Of a stretch of 64,000 bases of DNA, positions 45,270 through 58,050 are shown piece after piece. The notes below the pieces were generated by a model that was not told the origin of the DNA, ran no database searches, and was given only the letters and a program-made list of their open reading frames with translations. Position 1 is the stretch's first letter; the number at the start of each line of letters is the position of its first letter. Origin of the DNA: Ashinkailepas kermadecensis (taxonomy: Eukaryota; Arthropoda; Thecostraca; Neolepadidae); the NCBI GenBank assembly GCA_034440615.1, contig JAOTOM010004369.1, positions 118,501-182,500 of the forward strand, in the 5' to 3' direction. The translations under genes and the position numbers were made by a program.

Positions 45270-48058
45270 AAACGCTGTCGGTCGGTAATGTCGGTCGACA
45301 ACGTTGGTCGATGGTGTTGGTCGGTAACCTTGCTCGGTGGTGTCGGTCGGTAGTGTTGGTCGGTAATGTCGGACGGCAACGTTGCTCGGTGGTGTCGGTC
45401 GGTAACCTTGCTCGGTAATGTCGGACGGCAACGTTGGTCGGTGGTGTTGGTCGGTAACCTTGCTCGGTGGTGTCGGTCGGTAGTGTTGGTCGGTGGTGTC
45501 GGTCGGCAACCTTGGTCGGTAGTTTCGGTCGGCAACCTTAGTCGGTGGTGTCGGTCGGTAGCGTTGGTCGGTGGTGTCGATCGGTAGCCTTGGTCGGTGG
45601 TGTCGGTCGGTAACCTTGCTCGGTGGTGTCGGTCGGTAGCGTTGGTCGGTAATGTCGGTCGGCAACCTTGCTCGGTGGTGTCGGTCGGTAACCTTGCTCG
45701 GTGGTGTCGGTCGGTAGCGTTGGTCGGTAATGTCGGACGGCAACGTTGCTCGGTGGTGTCGGTCGGTAACCTTGCTCGGTGGTGTCGGTCGGTAGCGTTG
45801 GTCGGTAATGTCGGTCGGCAACCTTGCTCAGTGGTGTCGGTCGGTAACCTTGCTCGGTGGTGTCGGTCGGTAGCGTTGCTCGGTGGTGTCGGTCGGTAAC
45901 CTTGCTCGGTGGTGTCGGTCGGTAGCGTTGGTCGGTAATGTCGGACGGCAACGTTGCTCGGTGGTGTCGGTCGGTAACCTTGCTCGGTGGTGTCGGTCGG
46001 TAGCGTTGGTCGGTAATGTCGGACGGCAACGTTGGTCGGTGGTGTCGGTCGGTAACCTTGCTCGGTAATGTCGGACGGCAACGTTGGTCGGTGGTGTCGG
46101 TCGGCAACCTTGCTCGGTAATGTCGGACGGCAACGTTGGTCGGTGGTGTCGGTCGGTAGCGTTGGTCGGTAATGTCGGACGGCAACGTTGGTCGGTGGTG
46201 TCGGTCGGTAGCGTTCGTCGGTAATGTCGGACGGCAACGTTGGTCGGTGGTGTCGGTCGGTAACCTTGCTCGGTAATGTCGGACGGCAACGTTGGTCGGT
46301 GGTGTCGGTCGGCAACCTTGCTCGGTAATGTCGGACGGCAACGTTGGTCGGTGGTGTCGGTCGGTAACCTTGCTCGGTAATGTCGGACGGCAACGTTGGT
46401 CGGTGGTGTCGGTCGGCAACCTTGCTCGGTAATGTCGGACGGCAACGTTGGTCGGTGGTGTCGGTCGGCAACCTTGCTCGGTGGTGTCGGTCGGTAGCGT
46501 TGGTCGGTGGTGTCGGTCGGTAACCTTAGTCGGTGGTGTCGGTCGGTAGCGTTGGTCGGTGGTGTCGGTCGGTAGCCTTGGTCGGTGGTGTCGGTCGGTA
46601 ACCTTGATCGGTGGTGTCGGTCGGTAACCTTGCTCGGTGGTGTCGGTCGGTAGCGTTGGTCGGTGGTGTCGGTCGGTAACCTTGCTCGGTGGTGTCGGTC
46701 GGTAGCGTTGGTCGGTGGTGTCGGTCGGTAACCTTGCTCGGTGGTGTCGGTCGGTAGCGTTGGTCGGTGGTGTCGGTCGGTAACCTTGCTCGGTGGTGTC
46801 GGTCGGCAACCTTGCTCGGTGGTGTCGGTCGGCAACCTTGCTCGGTGGTGTCGGTCGGTAGCGTTGCTCGGTGGTGTCGGTCGGCAACCTTGCTCGGTGG
46901 TGTCGGTCGGTAGCGTTGCTCGGTGGTGTCGGTCGGTAACCTTGGTCGGTGGTGTCGGTCGGTAGCGTTAGTCGGTGGTGTCGGTCGGCAACCTTGGTCG
47001 GTGGTGTCGGTCGGTAACCTTGGTCGGTGGTGTCGGTCGGTAGCGTTGGTCGGTGGTGTCGGTCGGCAACCTTGCTCGGTGGTGTCGGCCGGTAGCGTTG
47101 CTCGGTGGTGTCGGTCGGTAACCTTGGTCGGTGGTGTCGGTCGGTAGCGTTGGTCGGTGGTGTCGGTCGGCAACCTTGCTCGGTGGTGTCGGTCGGTAGC
47201 GTTGGTCGGTGGTGTCGGTCGGCAACCTTGCTCGGTGGTGTCGGTCGGTAGCGTTGGTTGGTGGTGTCGGTCGGTAACCTTGCTCGGTGGTGTCGATCGG
47301 TAGCGTTGGTCGGTGGTGTCGGTCGGCAACCTTGCTCGGTGGTGTCGGTCAGTAGCGTTGGTCGGTGGTGTCGGTCGGCAACCTTAGTCGGTGGTGTCGG
47401 TCGGTAGCGTTGGTCGGTGGTGTCGGTCGGTAACCTTGGTCGGTGGTGTCGGTCGGTAACCTTGGTCGGTGGTGTCGGTCGGTAACGTTGGTCGGTGGTG
47501 TCGGTCGGTAACGTTGGTCGGTGGTGTCGGTCGGCAACCTTGCTCGGTGGTGTCGGTCGGTAGCGTTGGTCGGTGGTGTCGGTCGGCAACCTTGCTCGGT
47601 GGTGTCGGTCGGTAGCGTTGGTCGGTGGTGTCGGTCGGCAACCTTGCTCGGTGGTGTCGGTCGGTAGCGTTGGTTGGTGGTGTCGGTCGGTAACCTTGCT
47701 CGGTGGTGTCGATCGGTAGCGTTGGTCGGTGGTGTCGGTCGGTAACCTTGGTCGGTGGTGTCGGTCGGTAACCTTGCTCGGTGGTGTTGGTCGGTAACCT
47801 TGCTCGGTGGTGTCGGTCGGTAACCTTGATCGGTGGTGTCGGTCGGTAACCTTGCTCGGTGGTGTCGGTCGGTAGCGTTGGTCGGTGGTGTCGGTCGGCA
47901 ACCTTGGTCGGTGGTGTCGGTCGGTAACGTTGGTCGGTAGTGTTCCTCAGTAACTTTGGTCGGTGGTGTTCGTCAATGACCTTAGTCGGTGCTGTCGGTC
48001 GGCAGCGTTGGTCGGTGGTGTCGGTCGGCACCGTTGGTCGGTGGTGTTGTTCGGTATT
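45270..48058. repeat. 26-bp minisatellite, about 107 copies (largest array)
   Basis: The consensus is GTCGGTAACCTTGCTCGGTG plus GTGTCG, with variants GTAGCGTTGGTC and GCAACCTTGGTC. Units with TAATGTCGGACGGCAACGTT occur only at 45280-46440 and are absent from 46450 to the end, so the array has two domains. The minus strand has no stop in three frames, giving apparent proteins of up to 787 residues with 26-residue periodicity (26 bp x 3). None is called as a gene. Confidence 0.95.
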
Positions 48059-50194
48059 GAGTCGCAAATCCTAATTATAAATCCAGATAAAGAAGCTACA
48101 GTCAACTTTAAATATGCGCTTACCACTTGATATGCGACTGAGCTGCATAGTTGGTCAAATAATTTGCTTTGTGCGCCTGTGTTTCGTTTTCTATTTCAGA
48201 GAAGGGCTAGGCCTACACCATCCGTCACGCCTGTGTGATGGAATCTTCCCCTCGCGGCAGGTGCGCGATGCCGGTGTCGATAGGGGCGAATGCCATGGTG
48301 ACCATGCCCTATACTGGAAAGGGGCGACTGTGGAGGGACCAACCTCATCCATCGCAACATTCGACGGAAAAATGTGTTCATCGCGTCATGATCATGGATA
48401 GAAAACAATGCAGTAAATTGTCGTTGTATTTAGCTGAATTTACTTGAGGGGACATCAAAGTTCTACATGTTCGGAGTTGATCAGAGCAACAGTGTTTTAA
48501 TGCCGGCTGTGGGTAGGGTGTGTGACATAGTTTTGTTCCAGTCTCGTCGAGTCAGGTCAGGTCACCGTCGCACCGGCCCGGCCCGATATGACTTGTTTAC
48601 ATTGCTGCAATAGCCAGGGCGATGCTGGTCTTGGTGTGGAAGCGAGAGCGCACTCTGCTGTCTGATCTGAGCTCTGTGGAATGTAGGCTTAGCTGAACAA
48701 CTAGCTCGTCAACCCTGGTCAACGCTATTGGTGAGGTATATGAAGCCGAGAACAGATCCATGGGGAGGGGCGGGGGCGATGAGGAAATCGACTCACCCCG
48801 TGAACCCAAGTGATGTCTTTTTGGAGCCGAATTAGAGGCGAAGAGTTGGATTTTTCTGCGCCCCTGGAGGAAGTTTTGGTGCTCTAGCAAGATAACCCTC
48901 CCATTGGGAAATCCCCAGATCTGTCCCCAGCAGCTCTGATTTGTCGGCAATTCTAAATTACGGCCTTGTAGACCATGCTGACATTTGGGTGAAAATGGAA
49001 CAATGTATTAGAACTGCTGACTGGAAAGGATTAACGATCCCACAGCGTTTCTGACGAAATGGGAGCAGTGCAAAGGTAGGTTTATCTGCGATGCAAAATG
49101 AACTACGGGAAGAGGCCGTAGTTTAGAAGAGATAATGCTTCGTGAACTATGAAATAGCCTTGTGATATCAAATATCTTCCATGTTGTTCTCAACTTGTTC
49201 CGGAAGGTCGCGCGCTTTTGTCCGTCTCGAGTCCCGAGTGGGCTGGTGGAGTTCATCACCCGGCTGAGGGAGAACACCTCAGAATTCGGCGGTAGTCGCG
49301 GCAGCCCGCCAGACCAGTCGCAGGCCAACTGCCGGCAGCTCGTCGACGACGGCCGACGGTCGGCCGCTCCACATTCCGGCGCCTTTGTTCGGCCGGTGAT
49401 GGCCAGAGGAAGGCACCTGTGAGCGGGCACGGGTCGGGGCCAGTGGCGCCGCTGCTCGCACCGACCGCGTCCGGCGCCGGCCGGCCGCTTTGTGCCGCAT
49501 GCTAATCCGGGCAATTATGCTAATCAGGGAGATTAACAATTTACCCCATGTGCGGCGATTTGAGGAGCGGTCGGTGGCGTTTCAGACGCGTCAGCTGGCC
49601 CATCGAGACTGGAGGAGGAAGTGGGAGGGGGGTAGATGACCCGCAGGGAGGGGCCAGGTGGCAGGCGGGTATGGGTCATGTCTGGGTTTGCTACCAGAAG
49701 CTTCTGTTAGCTGAGGTCGCGTCACCCCACCGGTAAACAGCCGTCTGAGCGGCGTCTGTGTCTGGCAGTTATTGACTGTCGCCGGCGCCCTGGGAAAACA
49801 ACAGTTTAACGGCAGCCGTCTCCGCCGTCACCCCCCTCCACACCTCCTCCCCACCTCCTCCCCACCTCCTCCCAACCCATAAAACAGAGGCATGATCGCA
49901 CATACAACATGGTGTCGATTTTTGCCCATCGCTGAAGTGCCGTACATAAGGCAAGATCCGACATCTCCACGCCAAGGCAGCAGTGCTGGTCAGTCTAGTC
50001 ATGGCGCATATGTTCGTTGTCTCTCAATCGAGAACGAGCAAGCAAGCGCTGCTACGATATACACCAATCTAAGAAGCCCTCTGTTTTGAATTGATGCGTC
50101 TGCAGATCCACTATGTCAGTGATTTAGATGATCAGTCGAGCAAACAACCAACGGGCACGGCGGCCGCTGTCTCAGTGGAACAATAGGGACGCAG
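48059..50194. other. unassigned sequence
   Basis: Several open frames of 70-170 residues on both strands are unrecognised. AGGTCAGGTCA lies at 48554-48564. The segment 49220-49500 is GC-rich. CACCTCCTCCC repeats three to four times at 49843-49875. Confidence 0.4.
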
Positions 50195-50595
50195 TCAACC
50201 TCCACTCTGGTACTGGAGTGGGCCCCGGCGCAGTGGACCTCCACTTCGGTACTGGAATAGGCCCAGACCCAATCCAGTACTGTACAATGGACAGCACTGG
50301 TTCATTGTATGTACAATCCAGTACAATGGACTTCCATATCGGTACTGAAGTCGGCTCGGCCGCAGTGGACCTCCATTCCGGTACTGGAGTGGGCCCGGAC
50401 ACAGTGGACATCCACTCTGGTACTGAAGTAGGCCCGGACGCAGCAGACTTCCACTCCGGTACTGGAGTGGGCCCGGTCACAGTGGACCTCCACTGCAGTA
50501 CTGGAGTGAGTCCAGACACAGTAGACCTCCACTCCGGTACTGGAGTGTGCCCGGTCACAGTGAACCTGCACTCAGGTACTGGAGTGGACCGGACT
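50195..50595. repeat. 39-bp minisatellite, about 10 copies
   Basis: The unit is ACTGGAGTGGGCCCGGACAC followed by AGTGGACCTCCACTCCGGT. Because 39 is a multiple of 3, the frame 50128-50643 repeats 13 residues (GTGVGPDTVDLHS-type). GTGGACCTCCAC and GTACTGGAGTG give short inverted pairs in each unit. Confidence 0.9.
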
Positions 50596-51547
50596 TCAGC
50601 ACTGGCGACGTCACGCCTTGCGGACACCTTGTTTGCTCTGTAATGAATAACAACATGTGACTTCCACCGACTGTTGCCAGTGGCACACAGAACCACCTGC
50701 TAAGTAACTAGTCTGCGTATGCGTGCTCGTCTAGCTCGTATAATTTGAAAGCCAGGATGCTCCTGAGCCGACAGGATAAGGATTCCCGTGCTAGGTTTTA
50801 GCCAGTTTTGTCTCATCCAAACTGTGGTTACCTGTATCCATTCTGACATAGCGATCCGGCAAAAAGTCACGATTAATGAGCTCACGCCGGGTGGTAGTTT
50901 GCTAGGACGAGCTTACAATAAGGTATCCTTCGCATCCACCTGTATATAATCGGTAAACTATGAAGACACAAGGCTTAGAGGGAGGGGAGAAAGTAAGCAA
51001 ACACCGGTCGTTATACCTCAGCACACAGTCAAGCTATTTACCCCCCGCAAGGGCATTGACGGACTGGTAAGGTAAGCACTTCAGAGCGACAAGCACCACC
51101 GATGGGATTGTGATATCCTCACCCCTAGCCTGGCATAAATCCGAAATATTACTAATGCCGAACCTGATCTATGAACATATCGACAAAAAACTGTTGCGTA
51201 AAGCTTCCGTCAACTCATAGCCTTCCATTCGTAAATCGAGTCGCTATTCCATTATGTTGGCCTGAATACTCTTTCAAAACAACGCCACTATTATGCTCTA
51301 CCACCAGCGAACATGGTCGGCCATTGTAGCCCATCTTTTGTAGGCCATCGCCCCCTCGCACTCCGATTGAAGAGCATCCGCTAAACCAATATTGCACCGG
51401 GCCGTTTGAGTTTATAGCTGGGAACAGCGTGCGTTCGGGAGTGCCTGCACGTGATCCTATTATTCCTTTCCCAGCAGCTGCTCATTAACACTCACTTCAG
51501 AAATTGAATCCATCGATCGGACAGGACAGATGGCCATCTGGCTATGT
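50596..51547. other. unassigned sequence
   Basis: No gene or repeat is recognised. Confidence 0.4.
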
Positions 51548-52215
51548 TATGGGCAACACGGACAGACCCCGACGGCGACAATACGGGCAGACTCCGGCGG
51601 CGACAATACGGCCAGACCCCGGCAGCGACAACTCGAACAGACCCAGGCGGCGACAACACAGGCAGACCCCGGCGGCGACAACGCGAACAGACCCCGGCGG
51701 CGACAACACGGACAGACCCCGGCAGCGGTAACACGGACAGATCCGGTGTTGACAACACGGACAGACCCCGGGGGACAAACAGAACCCGGAAAAAAAAGAC
51801 AATCCAGCGGTGACACACGGACAGATCCGGCGGCGACAACACGGGCAGACCCCGGCGGCGACAACCCGTCCAGACCTCGGCGATGACAACACGGACGATC
51901 CGGCGACGACAAACGGGACAGACCGCGGCGGCGACAACACGGGAGACCCCGGCGGCGACAACCCGTCCAGACCTCGGCGATGACAACACGGACAGATCAC
52001 GGCGACGACAATACGGGACAGACCGCGGCGGCGACAACACGGGCAGACCCCGGCGGCGACAATACGGACAGACCCCGGCGGTGACAAAACGGACCGACTC
52101 CGGTGACGACAACACAGGCAGACCCCAGCGGTGACAACACGGACAGACCCCGGCAGCGGTAACACGGACAGATCCAGCGGTGACAACACGGACAGATCCG
52201 GCGGCGACAATACTG
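51548..52215. repeat. 25-bp minisatellite, about 26 copies
   Basis: The unit is GACAACACGGGCAGACCCCG plus GCGGC. GACAGATCCGGC and CCGTCCAGACCTCGGCGATG variants are scattered through it. Units of 23-25 bp keep several minus frames open. Confidence 0.9.
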
Positions 52216-54285
52216 GACAGGCCTGATCGCAGCCCGGCAAGCCCACTGTCTGTGTCGCCGCAGAGCCCCCCCCCCCCCCGCCCCGCTCAGCGTGTGACAC
52301 GTGCCCCGCTGACCCGTGACCGCGGCTGCCGGCCTGCCGCCGTCCAGACAGACTGTGCCCCCCCCTCCCCCTCCCACCCACTGCCGTCTCACAGCCGCCT
52401 CAGTGCAACAACAGAGCCAGCGCGGCCGCGCTAGCCAAACATGTTTGCGCACGCCTCAATGTGACTGTAGGAGACGGCGCCGCGTGTCATTGTCACGAGT
52501 CGCCGCTGCACTGAATGCCGGCTAATGAGGGGCATGGGTCGCAGGTCAGGTCACTCGGTGCTGACCCTTCCCTGACACACACAGCTGCCGCGACCCTGAC
52601 GCCAGACCCTCAGCGACCCGTCTGTGGCCTGCGCAGTGTAACTTCCTTCGTGGAGGTTACCCTGGTTTGTGACAAAGCGGTATGTGAGACTGCATGAACT
52701 AGGTCTATAACAGGGTTAGTGGTTATCTGGCTGTTGATGCGCAGAAAGCCACAGGAAGAGGTCAAGGTCGCCTTCCAGTGTGACTTAATGGTGTCGTCAA
52801 GATGGACGGTGTAGTTCTCACAAATACTTCTTATCTAACATTACGCTCATAAAATGGCATGCAAAGTACGAAATTGAAGGCGATGCTATCCCCCGAATCC
52901 TTTACCAGGAGAGTGTGCCTGTCTTCTGACGTGGCCTCCACCACTCGAAATTAAGTGGCTTGCATGGTATGTACTTTAGTAACAGATGTCTCCACCGCTC
53001 CTCCGTCAGTTAACACTACTCGATTCCTTGCTATTATCAGCGGGAGTTATGTCAGCTTACGCCATGCTGGCTTCATCTGACATATTCAGATTGCGGAGCA
53101 AATTGCACTGGCATGCTTTGCATAGCTAGATAAAAACCAGCGACCGTTTTGCCTAGTTTGTTTCTGGGTGATGTCTTCATGTCCCTGTTAAGCTTGTACA
53201 TCAATTGTCACCGGCATAACTGGATTGCTATTATACACTGAGCGATTGGTGTAGTTTCTGCGAGATAACAGAAGATAACCATGTTTCTTGTTAATCAGAA
53301 AAACAAACACCACCATGGTGATTAATGTGATCAATAGCCGAGCGTCCGTCCGGACATCTAAAATGAAATGTTATTGATATAAAGCTGGATTTGCATGCTA
53401 CCGTTCATGGCGCATGTATGCGCCTCACGCTGTGGAATACCACGGAGAATCACTACAGCCCATGTCCCCGGACATGCAGTTCACGATGCGATCAGCTGGT
53501 GGCAATAAACAACAAATGGTATCCATGGTATCCATGCCGCTCAGCTAAAATTGCCAACCCGGCCATCGCTGATCAGCCTGCATCATTTGTGCTGAAGATG
53601 CCGGCGATCAACAGCTTGGGTTGCATTGTCTCGAGGTGATATCATGACGGAGCCAGACGCCCTAAGCTTGCTTCTAGGTGCTCTACTGCCCAGAGATCTG
53701 ATTGATGACAGTGCGTTTTTGTGCATTCACCACAACAAAAACTGAAATTAAACAGCGGCATCTATGAATTGCATCAGACATATGGACATAGTATAGTTCA
53801 AAGAAAATGAAGCAGAAGCTTGATCATGACAAGAGATGCAGTTGAAATTGGTGCTGAAGGTATAGTATTTGCAGAACAAGATTTTCCCAATATGGATGTT
53901 TCATTGCACGACATAGATTGATACTATTTCATCTTCACTCGAAACTGTGTGGGTATTGCACTTTTTAGATGTGCAGTATCTTTATTCTGGCCTTTTATGC
54001 CAAAGTACCAACCGCATGCAAATTGAAACAGACCACTAGCACTGACTATCGTGGTCACCACTTCACTTCATGTGGCGAGCCAACTTGGGCACCGCTTGCG
54101 TGCACTGACTCAACTATTTAATACACAATTGGACTTCTCTTTAGCTAGGTGGCCTGACCATGACTTTTCTCAAGGCTTGGTAGTAGCATGTGTATATGAT
54201 GTATATTTGGAAACAACGATGACGAAATAGCATATCCAGTAGATGAAGTTCACCAAAGCCCCAAGTAAGATCCATCACATCACCA
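52216..54285. other. unassigned sequence
   Basis: GC-rich to about 52640 (C-run at 52267-52279, AGGTCAGGTCA at 52543-52553), then AT-richer with no recognisable gene or repeat. Confidence 0.4.
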
Positions 54286-54450
54286 GGTGAACTCCTCAAA
54301 ATCACCAGGTGAAGTCCATAAAATCACCTGGTGAAGTCCAAAATCACCAGGTGAAGTCCACAAAATTATCAGCTGAAGTCCACAAAATCACCAGATGAAG
54401 TCCACAAAATCACCAGGCAGAGAACCACAAAGTCACCAGTCACCAGGTAG
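54286..54450. repeat. 22-bp AATCACCAGGTGAAGTCCAC array, about 7 copies
   Basis: AAATCACCAGGTGAAGTCCA recurs at about 20-24 bp spacing with CAGATG, CAGCTG and CAGGCAG variants. Confidence 0.85.
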
Positions 54451-54619
54451 AGGCACACAACACCGTGCTGGATCCAATCAGTCCCTTTGACATAGCATAC
54501 AATGACTCCTTATCAGTAAGCTTTGTTTAGCGACATTTCTAGCCTCTATTTCGCGACTCTCACTGCCGACTGAATGGCTGGAGGCTGCCGAGCCGTTCAG
54601 TCAGGTCGGCGCCCACCAT

Positions 54620-54915
54620 TGTGTCGCCAGTGTCTGCTGTCTGCGGCAGCCACTGGTGGGTGTCTGCTGTCTGCAAAGACCCTCGTGGGTGTCTGCTGTC
54701 TGTGGCAGCCACTGGTGATGTCTGCTTTTTGCGGCAGCCACTGGTAATGTCTGCTGTCTGCGGCAGCCACTGGTGGGTGTCTGCTGTCTGCGGCAGCCAC
54801 TGATGATGTCTGCTGTCTGCGGCAGCTACTGGTGATGTCTGCTGTCCGCGGCAGCCACTGGTGATGTCTGCTGTCTGCGACGTCCACGAGTTGATGTCTG
54901 CTGCTGCGACGTCCA
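54620..54915. repeat. 29/30-bp TGTCTGCTGTCTGCGGCAGC array, about 10 copies
   Basis: TGTCTGCTGTCTGCGGCAGC followed by CACTGGTGA or CACTGGTGGG recurs throughout. Confidence 0.9.
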
Positions 54916-55286
54916 CGATTTGATCGTTTGCCGCGCGCCGCCACCGTCGCCACGACCTACTTGGAAGCGCGACCGACTCCATTATTCAGATTGCTCTCCG
55001 CATAGGAAGCGCTCGTCAGCCAGTCGCTGGCGGAAGCGTGGTCTATATCGGAGCCGGCCGGTGAAGAATCTGTCCGGCGGCCGTCAAAAACTGTCCGGCG
55101 GTCGTCATAAACCGCATCTAACTGTCAGAAACTCTCCCAAGTTGCCGGCATGCCGACGGCGACAGGCTGCAGAGCGATGTAATCGCGCTGTCATACGGCA
55201 ACGAGTCTCCTCGGAGAAAAACTCACCATCCTCAACTGGTTGGTGGAGGGCCTCGAGATGATGAGTTTCCACTGGCAGTTACAGCA
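54916..55286. other. unassigned sequence
   Basis: TGTCCGGCGG repeats three times with CGTCA links at 55070-55110. Nothing else is seen. Confidence 0.4.
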
Positions 55287-55858
55287 GCGCACTGACGACC
55301 CTGAACTGATGAGGCTGCCGAGTCCTGTCATAACCGTGATGTCACATCCCCGGCAATATTGCGGCAACAGCGCACTGACGACCCTGAACTGATGAGGCTG
55401 CCGAGCCCTGTCATAAACGTGATGTCACATCCCCGGCAATATTGCAGACACAGCGCACTGACGACCCTGAACTGGTGAGGCTGCCGAGCCCTGTTATAAA
55501 CGTGATGTCACATCCCCGGCAATATTGCGGCAACAGCGCACTGACGACCCTGAACTGATGAGGCTGCCGAGCCCTGTCATAAACGTGATGTCACATCCCC
55601 GGCAATATTGCAGAAGCAGCGCACTGACGACCCTGAACTGATGAGGCTGCCGAGCCCTGTCATAAACGTGATGTCACATCCCCGGCAATATTGCAGAAGC
55701 AGCGCACTGACGACCCTGAACTGATGAGGCTGCCGAGCCCTGTCATAACCGTGATGTCACATCCCCGGCAATATTGCGGCAACAGCGCACTGACGACCCT
55801 GGACTGATGAGGCTGCCGAGCCCTGTCATAAAAGTGATGTCACATCCCCGGCAATATT
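55287..55858. repeat. 83-bp minisatellite, about 7 copies
   Basis: The unit includes GCGCACTGACGACCCTGAAC, TGATGAGGCTGCCGAGCCCT, GTGATGTCACATCCCCGGCA and ATATTGC. Copies are highly similar, with GCGGCAACA versus GCAGAAGCA endings alternating among them. Confidence 0.95.
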
Positions 55859-56249
55859 GTTATAATGTGAGCGAAGGGGCAAAATAGATGGCTTGAACCG
55901 ACGATTTTCCGCTGATCGGTGTGCAATGTCGAGACTAACTTACTCGAGTTAAAAATAAGCTCTAGGTAGAAGCTCAAAATGATTGAAGGTATATTTATAT
56001 GTTTGACATGGTTGGCTGAGGTATTAAGACTTGTTTGTTCCACAATTGCCTGCGTAGAGCAACCCAACATAATTGATAACATCGAAATGTCTTGTACTGC
56101 GTGAATGCCATAAGCAGGCTGACAAAATGTTCAACCGAAATGCTGGTGCCCTGCAGGCTTACGTGTTGAGAACTCCCCGTTCATGCCTATCCGCTTTGAT
56201 TTTTGTTTCCTCGCCAAGCAACCACGAGTATATATTTGGAATAGACAGA
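55859..56249. other. unassigned sequence
   Basis: No gene or repeat is recognised. Confidence 0.4.
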
Positions 56250-56800
56250 TTGCCTCCAGCAGACAGAAACAGAACCAGGAATACCTACCGCCGGCACACA
56301 TACACAGAGTCTGGTAAATCAACGGCAGATAAACACAGGGCAAGGAGTACCGCTGCCATGCAGATACAGATCTAGGATGCAACGCCGATATGCATACACA
56401 GAGCCAGATACACTGCCGACAAATAGACACAGATCCCAGTGAATTGCTGCAGACAGACGCAGAGCCAGGCATACTGCCGGCAAATAGAGAGAGAGGGAGT
56501 CAAGTGCATCACTGCAGGCAGATACAGAGCCAGATATATCACTGGGAAATAGACACAGAGCCAAGCGTAACACTACGAACGGACACAGAGCCCGAGATAC
56601 CGCCGGAGAATAGACACAAAGTCAATCGTATCACTGCGGACGGACACAGAGCCAGGCACACCGCCGGCAAATAGAGAGAGAGAGTCAAACGTATCACTAC
56701 GGACAGATACTGAGCCATATACGTCGTCGGTAAATAGACACAGAGCCAAGCGTATCGCTGCGGACAGACACAGAGCCAGGCATATCGCTGGCTAACACCA
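56250..56800. repeat. degenerate ~32-37-bp CACAGAGCCAGG array
   Basis: GACACAGAGCCAGGCATA and ACCGCCGGCAAATAGA words alternate with ATCACTGCGGACAGA words, giving a two-part composite repeat of about 65-70 bp. The ends are vague. Confidence 0.8.
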
Positions 56801-57299
56801 GGCTGACTTCCACCATGCCGCTCCAATGCAGCTTGCAGCTGGGAGTCTGAAGACCAGTCTATTATCTGCCTACGCCGCCTCTCCAGAGCACGGATATCTA
56901 CACGGATGAACATTGGCAGGCTGTGAATACGTGGAGCAGTTCCAGCTGATTATTGGACTAAGTCACTTCGGGCAGCTCTGGTTATTTCGAGATAATGCGG
57001 AGAGAAGGAGGTGACGAAGACGGTGTGGGACAAAAGCAACTATGATAGAATGTAGAGTTGATCATGCATTGATTTGGATGACTTAGAGCAAGTGTTACCG
57101 CATTCTTTCCTTGTTAATTAATCTGAATCAATAAACAATTATCTCTAGTTAGTAGCACGTGCAAGGGAATGCAAAGCACGTGCGATCTCGACGAAAAGTT
57201 ATGGCTCAGCTTACCAATATATGCATTAGAACTGTTGTGAATGTGTTGTTGCTGAGGTTGCTTAATCAATATTGCAGGACTGTTGTTCAGGGTTCTTGC
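56801..57299. other. unassigned sequence
   Basis: No gene or repeat is recognised. Confidence 0.4.
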
Positions 57300-57590
57300 T
57301 GTGCTTATCTAATTACCACAACCATGCTAGACAGAAATCTACCTGTCGAACCCTGAGCGGAGCTGGTTACCACGACCACGCTAGACATAAATGTTCCCTG
57401 CCGAACCCTGAGGGGGGCTGGTTACCACAACCATGCTAAATAGTATGCTAGCTGCCGAACCCTGAGCGGGGCTGATTACCACGACCATGTTAGACATGAA
57501 TGTTCCCTGCCGAACCCTGAGGGGGGCTGGTTACCACAACCATGCTAAAAATTAATTGTTCCCTGCCGAACCTTGAGCGGGGTTTGGTGA
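57300..57590. repeat. ~56-bp minisatellite, about 5 copies
   Basis: CCTGCCGAACCCTGAGCGGG, GCTGGTTACCACAACCATGC and TAGACATAAATGTTC-type segments recur with substitutions. Confidence 0.85.
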
Positions 57591-57599
57591 GTTGGGACG

Positions 57600-58050
57600 G
57601 ACGATTCATATGTTCTCCATGGAGATGGGAAATGCGCCTCCTAGACACTGAGTGGGATTGGGAACTCTGCCTCCTAAGCTATGCATGGCGCTGAAGGAGA
57701 GGGGGGGGTATTCCTCCTACACCCTGATTGGGGCTAAGAGAGGTACCTCCTGGACCCTGAGTAGGGTTGGGAGAGGCGTCTCCTAGACCCTTGCTGGGGT
57801 TGGAAGAGGCGTCTGCGGGACCCTGAGTGTGGCTGGGAGAAGCGCCTCTTAGATCCAGAGTGGAGTTTGGAGAGACGTATGCGGGACCCTGAGTGTGGAT
57901 GGTAGAGGCGCCTCTTCGACCCTGATATGCCTGGGAGAAGTGCCTCCTAGGCCCTGCATGGGTTTGGGAGATGCGCCACCTGAACTTTGAGTGAGGTTGG
58001 ACGAAGCGTCTGCCGAACCCTGAGCAGAGCTGCGAGCAGCCGTAGCACTG
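57600..58050. repeat. ~36-bp minisatellite, about 11 copies
   Basis: TAGACCCTGAGTGGGGTTGG followed by GAGAGGCGCCTCC recurs. The GACCCTGAG word is close to the GAACCCTGAG word of the preceding array, so the two arrays may be related. Confidence 0.8.

Noticed and set aside
45538..47901. 787-residue minus-strand open frame (PTDTTDQRYRPTPP-type repeats)
   Set aside because: A 26-bp array without stops in three minus frames gives the same 26-residue period in each. There is no unique sequence and no start context.
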